A stretch of 8,536 bases of DNA from NCBI GenBank assembly GCA_046705265.1, contig JBJKQL010000115.1, positions 1-8,536 of the forward strand, given 5' to 3'. The notes under the pieces were generated by a model. The model did no database searches and had not been told where the DNA came from. It saw only the letters and a program-made list of their open reading frames with translations. The stretch comes from JAJYTL01 sp046705265 (GTDB lineage: Bacteria; Pseudomonadota; Alphaproteobacteria; Ferrovibrionales; Ferrovibrionaceae). Positions 1 through 5,280 of this stretch are shown here, piece by piece (the first letter of the stretch is position 1; each line of letters opens with the position of its first letter). Made by a program: the position numbers and the translations under genes.

Positions 1-184
1 CCGTCCGCAGTTCGTCCGCGCCGAGGCCCTCGGACGCAAGCCAGCGGCTCAGATGCGCCAACAGTTTCATCTGATTGGTGGCGGAAAGCCGCGTGTAGCC
101 TTGCCGATGGAGTTCGTCGGCGAAACCGGAGGCGAAAGGCGCAAGTGGATCCTCAACGCGAACGCAAGACAGATCGATCGACAT
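1..184 (-). CDS. Tyrosine recombinase/integrase, N-terminal part (runs off window)
   Basis: Only the first 61 codons are in the window; the gene continues past position 1. The visible protein begins MSIDLSCVRVEDP and continues with a segment containing GFADELHRQGY, then NQMKLLAHLSRWLASEGL. This is the pattern of the N-terminal SAM-like DNA-binding (core-binding) domain of phage-type integrases that in rhizobia often occur as sets of two or three adjacent recombinase genes (RIT-type elements). The catalytic domain with R...HxxR...Y lies outside, so activity cannot be judged. The ATG at 184 is chosen because a strong GGGGAGG ribosome binding site (190-196) sits 5 nt upstream. The family call is from recalled sequence style; the RIT assignment is an inference, strengthened by the repeats just upstream. 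Any partner recombinase genes would be to the left. Confidence 0.72.
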   Translation of the reverse strand, partial: MSIDLSCVRVEDPLAPFASGFADELHRQGYTRLSATNQMKLLAHLSRWLASEGLGADELRT

Positions 185-187
185 GAA

Positions 188-217
188 AACCTCCCCTTTT
201 CTTGGAAAGAGGAGGTT
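188..217 (-). promoter_or_regulatory. Hairpin sequestering the integrase ribosome binding site
   Basis: Read on the minus strand, AACCTCC pairs with GGAGGTT at the two ends (211-217 with 188-194). Pairing continues inward through one G.U and four more pairs, giving a 12-bp stem with a 6-nt loop. The paired 3' arm contains the whole GGGGAGG ribosome binding site of the integrase, 5 nt before its ATG. Such hairpins are known to limit translation of transposases and recombinases (for example IS10 and IS200), particularly on read-through transcripts. The structure is visible in the sequence; its regulatory role here is inferred. Confidence 0.6.
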
Positions 218-243
218 GCACCATTCCTCGGTCAACTCGTCGT

Positions 244-359
244 GATTATGCCGACCCCATCGCAGAGATGGCCGCCTCCGGGGCCGCGCTCCGGCAGCAG
301 GTCGGCATAATCCAGAGGTCGGCATAGTGAGCCTTATGCCGATGTCGGCATAAGGCTCA
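244..359. repeat. Cluster of TCGGCATA recombinase-site-like repeats, probable element terminus
   Basis: The octamer TCGGCATA or its complement occurs five times: 247-254 (reverse), 302-309, 319-326, 335-342 (reverse) and 345-352. The first two belong to a perfect 13-bp inverted repeat (244-256 with 300-312). The last two form the core of a palindrome at 328-359 with 15-bp arms and a 2-bp centre. The array lies between the integrase start and the broken transposase gene, where the end of a recombinase-carrying element is expected. Paired inverted sites with a short centre resemble tyrosine-recombinase binding sites. The repeats are seen directly; their role as an end or attachment site is inferred. 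Confidence 0.6.
328..359. repeat. 32-bp near-perfect palindrome at element/IS256 junction
   Basis: Two 15-bp arms (328-342 and 345-359) are exactly complementary around a central TG. The inner part contains TTATGCCGA / TCGGCATAA, the unit repeated elsewhere in the cluster. Recognisable IS256 transposase codons begin within its right arm (about 355), so the palindrome marks the boundary between two mobile elements. It could be the terminal inverted repeat or core recombination site of the integrase element. It is unlikely to be a terminator because no T-run follows on either strand. Confidence 0.65.
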
Positions 360-861
360 TCGCATCCGTAATCTCGAAGGCAAGGTGCCTGATGAGCGCT
401 GGCGGGAAGTGAAGGCCCAGGCGCTGGCCGCCTACACCGCGGCCTCGCCGATGTTGGCCCGTCTGGCTAAGGAAGACTTCGTGAAACGCTTTGAGCACGA
501 GCTGCCCAGCGCCACCAAGTGCTTCTTGGATGACTTCGAAGCCTGCATCGCGCATCTGCGTTTGCCGATTGCGCATCGCAAGGCGATTCGGACGACCAAC
601 CTTCTGGAGCGGCTGTTCGGCGAAGAGCGCCGGCGGACCAAGGTTATCCCGCATGCGTTTGGCGAACGGGCGGTATTGAAACTGATGTATGCGGCGTTGA
701 TCCGTGCGAGCCAAACGTGGAAGCGAATCGTGATCAGCGAGTTCGAATTGAAGCAGACCGAGGAATTACGAAGCGAACTCGAGCGAGAGTTCAAGGAACG
801 TACAACGGTCGTTGTGCAAAGCGCGTCCCATCAGAGAATTTACAGCAAAAATCAGACTTGA
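355..861 (+). pseudogene. IS256-family (Mutator-type) transposase, 5'-truncated remnant
   Basis: This 168-codon open frame encodes only the C-terminal part of a transposase that is normally about 400 residues. It starts in the conserved AHRIRNL segment and continues through a region containing FLDDFEACIAHLRLP. It then has the IS256-type signature RTTNLLERLFGEERRRTK, which carries the last acidic residue of the DDE triad, followed by AFGERAVLKLMYAALIRA. It ends with a basic tail at TGA 859-861. The first two catalytic Asp residues and all DNA-binding parts are missing, so it cannot be active. There is no start codon of its own; a GTG at 385 is probably fortuitous. The 5' side is cut at the palindrome (328-359), and the 3' side is followed within a few bases by unrelated coding sequence, so the right end of the IS is probably retained at about 860-872. 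Confidence 0.88.
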
Positions 862-2346
862 CCCGGCACGCACCTCGTTCATTAGATTGGTCAAACCCGT
901 TCCCACCTTAGCCTGAATGCCGAGGGACTGCAGTGGGGAGCTGACCTGCTCAGCATTCAGGCCACCAGTAATGACGAACTTGCCATCTTGGTTCATCTTC
1001 GTGATGATTCTTGGCCGGATTTTGTTGAACACCTCGAAGATCGAGATGTTGCGATCGAGGAGGTTGGCGAGCCGGTGGCAGGAGAGCACTGTGCAGGTTG
1101 GCAGTTTACCCTGGCGGATGGTCTTCGGACCGGCGGCATTGAGAATCTCACTGTCCTCGAGGTAGCCGGCCGAACCGGCTGGTGTGCCAGAACCGGTTCC
1201 GTACGCTGCTGGTGCCGCCGCATCCAGCTCGGCTACAGTCTTTGTGGCCTGGGCTGCCATGGCCTGCGATTCCGATGCCGCCTGCGCGGCAATCGGCAGG
1301 ATCACGTTCTCCTGTGCGGCAACGGGACCGACCGTGGCCAGCGCTTGGTATTGGCGAGCTACCGCTCCGAGGGTTGCTGCCAGGGCGCCAAAGTAGCTGC
1401 CAAACGCCACGCCAATACCGACGTTGTTGTGCTTCGTCACGTCCATCGCATCGATGTTTGCCTTGGCGATCTGACCGGCGGCCTGCAGGATGGCTTCCGC
1501 CGCGAGACGCATATGGTTGCTGAATTCGGAGGCCTGCTGCAGGAGTGGATAAGCTTCCGCCCGTTCATAACACTCAACCGCTTCTCGAGCTCTCCCTTGT
1601 GAGTACGACGGGTTAGCCTGCCTCTTCGACGCGGCATCCACCATCATATCGAAGCAATTGATTGGACGCGGGAATGCTGGCGAACATTGTTGCAAAACCT
1701 TTGTCAAGGAAATGAGGGGGCCGGGGCCCGGAGTGCCTGCGTCGATCGCTGCTCGGCTAGCCCGAGCCTGTGCCACGAGTCCAGGGCAAGCTGTCGTTGG
1801 TTTCTCCGGATTGCGGGGGATGTTGGGGTCCGCCGTCGGTCGTCCGTACGAAGTCGAAGGCGTTGCCGTGCCTGTTGGTCCGGCGGGACCCGCGGAAGGT
1901 CCAGGCCAATTTTCGCCACCACGAATCGGACCCCAGCAAACCAAAAGCCGAGAGTTGAACGCATCCGGAGCGCAGGTGGAGAAATTTCGTGCTAGATTGA
2001 ATCGCACCAACACACCTCCAGGCGGGGCAGTTATTGGCTCCAGGTAGTAGCACTCGTTTCCGATCCGCTTCGATAGGATCCAGCGCGGATCAGGAGGTAT
2101 GCATTCATTGCGTCCAACCGTCGGCATCATTTCTGGCCTAAACCGACGCGGGTCTATATTCGAGCTGAACACGGCGCCAGATACCGCATTGCTTGAGGCG
2201 CCCTGCGTGAAGCTTGGGCCGCCTTGCAGCACCTTCGTCTGGACCATTGCCCGTGGCACGCTCGCGCCGTAGATAGATACGACCCCAATGAGGCCGCAAA
2301 TGGGCCAGAAGAGTAAGCGAAGGATTGGCGCCGTCCTTTGCGTCAT
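766..2346 (-). CDS. Exported protein with C39/papain-like cysteine peptidase segment, 3'-truncated by IS256 element
   Basis: Role unknown. The 526-residue frame starts with a signal-peptide-like stretch (about residues 8-29, including LLFWPICGLIGVVSIYG), so the product is probably exported or membrane anchored. A cysteine-containing region (about 80-140) precedes a Pro/Gly-rich linker (148-190). An Ala-rich helical part follows (about 280-380), with a hydrophobic stretch near 309-340. From about 398 the pattern changes to one resembling C39 or papain-fold peptidases: GKLPTCTVLSCHRLANLL with candidate nucleophile Cys418, then GGL..EQVSSPLQSLGI and a terminal ...NEVRAGSSLIFAV. In such folds the catalytic His follows shortly after this point. 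Here the last ~33 codons (766-864) are antisense to the IS256 transposase, so the native C-terminus with His/Asp is probably lost. Start: ATG 2346, with GGGA 8 nt upstream, places the signal peptide at the N-terminus; ATG 2355 is an alternative, and the frame stays open to 2559. The peptidase assignment is tentative, but the frame itself is convincing. Confidence 0.62.
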   Translation of the reverse strand: MTQRTAPILRLLFWPICGLIGVVSIYGASVPRAMVQTKVLQGGPSFTQGASSNAVSGAVFSSNIDPRRFRPEMMPTVGRNECIPPDPRWILSKRIGNECYYLEPITAPPGGVLVRFNLARNFSTCAPDAFNSRLLVCWGPIRGGENWPGPSAGPAGPTGTATPSTSYGRPTADPNIPRNPEKPTTACPGLVAQARASRAAIDAGTPGPGPLISLTKVLQQCSPAFPRPINCFDMMVDAASKRQANPSYSQGRAREAVECYERAEAYPLLQQASEFSNHMRLAAEAILQAAGQIAKANIDAMDVTKHNNVGIGVAFGSYFGALAATLGAVARQYQALATVGPVAAQENVILPIAAQAASESQAMAAQATKTVAELDAAAPAAYGTGSGTPAGSAGYLEDSEILNAAGPKTIRQGKLPTCTVLSCHRLANLLDRNISIFEVFNKIRPRIITKMNQDGKFVITGGLNAEQVSSPLQSLGIQAKVGTGLTNLMNEVRAGSSLIFAVNSLMGRALHNDRCTFLELSLEFAS

Positions 2347-2747
2347 TAAGATCATCCCAAACGCACGACCCAAGACGTATGATGTTGCCTGCTTGACAAG
2401 CTTCGCTGTTTTGGGCCACGCGGACTTGCACATTAGGCGGCAGGGCTGCTCGGAGCCAGGGCTCCTCAATACCCCGGCAATGTCGATGGCACTCCGGCAG
2501 TATAGTGCGCAGCGAGGATTAACATTGAACACGTCCGCGCCGCTCGTTTGGATCGGCAAGGTGAGACCAAGAAGCGCGCAATGGAAACCCCCGCGATTGC
2601 TGCATCAGAAAAACCAGTGTGGCTAATGTGCGCGGCGACCATCGACGGTGCGCTCAGCAATGTCCGCTCATCGTGTAGTAGGTTAGGACGCCGGTTCCGC
2701 ACCGCGTCGCGAGCGGATTAGGTGGACCCCATTTACCCTTTAGGCTG
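2347..2747. other. Non-coding stretch upstream of the truncated peptidase gene
   Basis: About 400 bp without a convincing gene. The minus frame of the peptidase gene stays open to 2559, but the added residues show no domain and precede the signal peptide, so they are probably untranslated leader. A short minus frame (2466-2702) has no recognisable domain or good ribosome site. A small perfect inverted repeat, GCTTG-A-CAAGC (2391-2401), lies about 45 bp before the gene start and could be a regulator site; no clear -35/-10 pair was found. Confidence 0.4.
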
Positions 2748-2885
2748 AACGGTGCAACACCGGCGGAGTTTTACGCGGCGAACCGGCCTGTGGATATGAT
2801 GGACAAGGCTGGCACCTTGCCCACATCTCCACAGGCCCAGCAGCAGCAAAAGGCTTTCGCATTGGCTCGGATATTGGCAGCATGA
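2748..2885 (+). pseudogene. 3' remnant of an insertion-sequence transposase/integrase
   Basis: A frame ending at TGA 2883-2885 encodes NGATPAEFYAANRPVDMMDK, then a short Pro/Gln-rich tail containing PTSPQAQQQKA. The motif G-x-TPAEFY/W...RP is typical of the extreme C-terminus of rve-type (DDE integrase core) transposases, where the preceding part carries the final catalytic Glu. Nothing of the catalytic core is present. The same frame is open back to a TAG at 2679-2681, but the codons before 2748 are not recognisable. The remnant ends 20 bp from the 3' end of the convergent 195-aa gene, so an IS once landed in this intergenic space and decayed or was deleted. The exact IS family (perhaps IS481/IS3-like) is not certain. 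Confidence 0.5.
2786..2836 (+). repeat. Strong hairpin inside the transposase remnant
   Basis: Arms at 2786-2798 and 2824-2836 pair at 12 of 13 positions, starting with a perfect 9-bp block GCCTGTGGA / TCCACAGGC. A second small stem (CAAGG 2804-2808 with CCTTG 2815-2819) sits in the loop. The hairpin lies within the reading frame of the transposase remnant. No T-run follows, so a factor-independent terminator is unlikely. It may be part of the IS end or an RNA structure. Confidence 0.6.
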
Positions 2886-2904
2886 TCAGCAACTGGAATA
2901 CACC

Positions 2905-3492
2905 TTAACCGGGCTGCCAAACTGTCCAACCATCCCGGACCAGCTCAATCCATGTGCGCTTCGAGCATGACCAACCTGATTGCGGCCTGTCATAAAGACG
3001 GACAGTTAGGCGAATGGAAACCGGGTTGCTAGCCGTTGCTCGACCATTTGGGTCCAGCTGCCAGCGGCGAACATTTGTTAGGGTGATTTTCGTGGCCGAG
3101 TCATTCATCCGATAGCTTACCGCTGCCACCCATGCCGTCCCGCTAGAGCTCTTGGCATGGTTTGCCGGGTCCAGAAAGTCGTCCGTGATTTTCGCCTGGT
3201 AAGGGGAGTCCGCCGGGATCCACGCCATGCAGATGGCGTCAACCATGCCAGCTGTGCTCAGCGCAAAGAAGGCGAAGCGGTTATGCTTGATGGCTACGTA
3301 GTGTTCCTTCGCGAAACATTCAAATCCGCTGTCACCGATGCCCATGGTCTCCCCGGCCGGACAATTTGGCATCGTTTGGCACGTCACACCTCCGAGCTTA
3401 GGTACCAATAACTGGCCCGCAGGGCAGGCTTGGGCGCATAGCGGCATCGCCAAAAAAGCGAGCAGAAGGAATGCACCTAACGCAGTCTTCAT
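2905..3492 (-). CDS. Secreted protein with duplicated cysteine loop, unknown function
   Basis: Not a recognised family. The 195-residue product starts with a textbook signal peptide (MKTALGAFLLLAFLAMPLCAQA; cleavage likely after Ala22), so it should be exported to the periplasm or beyond. The mature protein begins with two tandem 16-residue cysteine modules, CPAG-x11-C at 23-38 and CPAG-x11-C at 44-59, five residues apart, suggesting two small disulfide-bonded loops. The remaining ~130 residues are probably one domain: it has alternating polar/hydrophobic segments (e.g. KITLTNVRRW, VSIRLTVRLY), suggesting beta structure, plus a further Cys pair, one near residue 88 and one in GWSCSKRTW. ATG 3492 is supported by GGGAGA 6 nt upstream. 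It lies 113 bp downstream of the 260-aa gene on the same strand and may be co-transcribed. A transposase remnant abuts its 3' end. Confidence 0.72.
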   Translation of the reverse strand: MKTALGAFLLLAFLAMPLCAQACPAGQLLVPKLGGVTCQTMPNCPAGETMGIGDSGFECFAKEHYVAIKHNRFAFFALSTAGMVDAICMAWIPADSPYQAKITDDFLDPANHAKSSSGTAWVAAVSYRMNDSATKITLTNVRRWQLDPNGRATASNPVSIRLTVRLYDRPQSGWSCSKRTWIELVRDGWTVWQPG

Positions 3493-3605
3493 TCACGATC
3501 TCCCGAGCCGGTCGTCCACATAAAAAGCACTTAAGAGACATGGCAAAGGCATAAACTGGGGGAAAGGTGCCCCGGGCTTTCGTCAGTACACCGTGGAACA
3601 ACTCT

Positions 3606-4388
3606 TTATTGGGGGCCGGCTGGGCCAGGCCGGGGCACCGCAGGCGACGGTGGGCTGTCCGGCATGGGGATAACAACTCCTGGAGTGTCCCACCCGCCGC
3701 CGCCCCCCCCTGGATAGTTGGTATAATGAGGATCGTCGTAAACCGTTCTGGAAATCTTGCAGATGAAATAGCGACGACTATTAGTAGGCTTTGGAACCAC
3801 CTTGACGTGGTAGATCCTCAGTCCCGAGCGCTTGCAATTGCGAAGCGCCATCGACTGGGCTGCGCGCTTGGACATGCTGATGTACCACCCGAAGGGACTG
3901 CGGGGCCCATACCACGGGACCCCAAATGCAAGCGCAAGCCAGAAATGGTTGCCAATCAAGGCCTCGCGGTGCTGCATGCATACATTACCGGACCAACCGT
4001 TGCGCCGCGAATCGTCCAGACAGAGCTCTAGTGCTTTCCGCTTCGCTCTGGCCAAGTCGTAATCGCCCACAACGTAGCTATAATAGACACCACCATTGGC
4101 ATGCCATCCCCACACCAGAGCACCCTCCGCACTAGCCTGAGAGGCAGACAGCAAGAGCGCGGCGAGTGGCACCAAAAAAGCGGCAATCACGGCTGACAGA
4201 ACCGACCGCCTCGGCTTGCCTGATTTGCCATTCGAGGGCGATCCTGCACGATGGGGATATTCCGCCTCCCACGGCCGACCTTGATCAGGATTGCAGCCGC
4301 TGACGGGCGTCCCGGCAACCCTTGTCGGCATGATGAAGGTAGTGATGTGCGAGCCAGTGAACGTGGGTGATTCGATCGGAGTTCCCAT
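3606..4388 (-). CDS. Membrane-anchored or secreted protein with Gly/Pro-rich tail, unknown function
   Basis: The 260-residue protein has an unusual front: 61 residues before a strong hydrophobic segment (62-82, RSVLSAVIAAFLVPLAALLL) followed by ASQASA, a typical signal-peptidase site. It is either a type II anchored protein with a cytoplasmic leader or a secreted protein with an extended signal. The exported part contains two similar units, each with an Ala/Arg-rich helix ending in Cys (ARAKRKALELC at 113-123; KRAAQSMALRNC at 174-185). Cys137 and Cys210 are possible disulfide partners. This loosely resembles DUF4189-type repeats (Ala-x-x-x-Ala-Leu-x-x-Cys), but the match is weak. The C-terminus (226-260) is a Gly run followed by a Pro-rich tail, as in surface or wall-contact proteins. 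ATG 4388 is backed by AAAGGG 5 nt upstream, and there is no in-frame ATG, GTG or TTG just before the hydrophobic segment. Confidence 0.68.
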   Translation of the reverse strand: MGTPIESPTFTGSHITTFIMPTRVAGTPVSGCNPDQGRPWEAEYPHRAGSPSNGKSGKPRRSVLSAVIAAFLVPLAALLLSASQASAEGALVWGWHANGGVYYSYVVGDYDLARAKRKALELCLDDSRRNGWSGNVCMQHREALIGNHFWLALAFGVPWYGPRSPFGWYISMSKRAAQSMALRNCKRSGLRIYHVKVVPKPTNSRRYFICKISRTVYDDPHYTNYPGGGGGGWDTPGVVIPMPDSPPSPAVPRPGPAGPQ

Positions 4389-4544
4389 GACAGCCCTTTT
4401 GTGAAGTCGCTTGAGAAAACCATCCCATTATTGTCTGTTATCTTCATTCGGCCCGGTCATACGAACGCAACCATCTGTGTTTGCGCTACTGGCAAACCAT
4501 GTTCCTTATCACGAGAGGAAAGTCATACTCATTATTCAGAGCCA

Positions 4545-4570
4545 GGTGGAGTCGGCCTGGCCGCGCACTA
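4545..4570. repeat. Small stem-loop between two minus-strand genes
   Basis: GCCAGG and CCTGGC, separated by 9 nt, can form a short stem in the 216-bp gap between the 162-aa and 260-aa genes. A 10-bp palindrome ATTGGCCAAT (4583-4592) lies next to it. No U-run follows on the minus transcript, so this is not a clear terminator; it could stabilise or process a shared mRNA. Position is approximate to a few bases. Confidence 0.25.
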
Positions 4571-4604
4571 ATTGACCGCAGCATTGGCCAATCTCAATGA
4601 TTGT

Positions 4605-5093
4605 CTAATTCGTACTAATATTTTTGTACTTATATTGCTCAATCAAACCGACCACGCTAAGCAGCAGCCAAACGAGCACACCCACCAAGGTGAACATGCC
4701 GAAGGTGCTCAATCCCAAGTTCTCGCCGAAGCCGATGATCAAAACCGCTGAGGCTGCCGCCAGCATCACATTCGACCAATTTGCAAAAATGCTTCCTTTT
4801 TGCATCCCGCCATAGATCGCTGAGCCGAGACCACAGATTAGTAGAAAGAGAACGACTGACCCGGCACAGTGGCCGGCCCCGGAGGCGCTCTCGAAGCACG
4901 ATCTGAAGGCAGCACTTTTAGCCATTATCTGATTTGCGGTCACCGGGGATGCAAGGCTTGAGATATAGCCGCGGACAAAGAAATGGTACGCGAGGAGTGC
5001 TGCGGGAATCAGAAGTCCCAGCTGGCCGGTGTGCAGCCCAGTCAGCCAGGAGCGCGGAGGATCTTTTTGCGCGCGGGGTCTGGACTCAGCCAT
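4605..5093 (-). CDS. Small inner-membrane protein with four predicted membrane segments, unknown function
   Basis: The 162-residue product has a charged N-terminus (MAESRPRAQKDPPR) and about four hydrophobic segments: 24-44, 78-97, 105-122 and 130-151. The loop between segments 1 and 2 (45-77) contains Cys66 and Cys76, which may lie on the periplasmic side and pair. The C-terminus is short and polar (IEQYKYKNISTN). No family is recognised. ATG 5093 is supported by GGGA 5 nt upstream. It is the first gene of the minus-strand set of envelope/exported proteins and is transcribed divergently from the regulator that follows on the plus strand. Its size and topology would suit an accessory membrane subunit or an immunity-type protein; that is speculation. 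Confidence 0.7.
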   Translation of the reverse strand: MAESRPRAQKDPPRSWLTGLHTGQLGLLIPAALLAYHFFVRGYISSLASPVTANQIMAKSAAFRSCFESASGAGHCAGSVVLFLLICGLGSAIYGGMQKGSIFANWSNVMLAAASAVLIIGFGENLGLSTFGMFTLVGVLVWLLLSVVGLIEQYKYKNISTN

Positions 5094-5280
5094 CTGCTTC
5101 CCATCCGTTGATGTGGATACCGAAGGTGCGCGTCCGTTGGATCATCGAGATCTGTTCCTGGCCGAGACGACGCATTTAAAATAGCAGAGGCAGGCATTGG
5201 ACGCTTTAAGGCCGCATTTATTTGACCTTAAGAAATCATTCATTTATTCTTTAGAGGAATTCTACCGGGGGCGGGCCACC
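5094..5280. promoter_or_regulatory. Divergent intergenic region with a TTAAGG-N14-CCTTAA dyad
   Basis: This 187-bp space separates the divergent membrane-protein gene and regulator gene, so promoters for both should lie here. It contains an AT-rich section (about 5171-5255), in contrast to the GC-rich genes. A dyad has 6-bp arms TTAAGG (5206-5211) and CCTTAA (5226-5231), whose centres are 20 bp apart, roughly two helical turns. That is the spacing expected for a dimeric regulator. If the regulator starts at TTG 5197, the dyad would lie within its coding region. No confident -35/-10 pair was found. Confidence 0.3.

Noticed and set aside
328..359. Palindrome as a transcription terminator
   Set aside because: No T-run follows on either strand, and its core unit is shared with other copies in the cluster, which fits recombinase sites better.
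244..359. Repeat cluster as a CRISPR array
   Set aside because: The repeats are only 8-13 bp, in mixed orientation and with irregular spacing; there are no cas-like genes.
334..714. Minus-strand open frame of 126 codons opposite the transposase remnant
   Set aside because: It is the mirror frame of the clearly recognisable IS256 transposase on the plus strand and has no domain of its own.
988..1602. Plus-strand open frame of 204 codons opposite the peptidase-like gene
   Set aside because: Its composition is Arg/Cys/Gly-rich and shapeless, it has no ribosome site, and the minus frame has a signal peptide and domain-like pattern over the same bases.
3398..3541. Minus frame with a CxxC-x11-CxxC pattern that resembles a small zinc ribbon (CFLCG...CVRC)
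   Set aside because: It overlaps the start and signal peptide of the 195-aa gene in another frame, lacks a ribosome binding site, and the second half shows no structure; probably chance.
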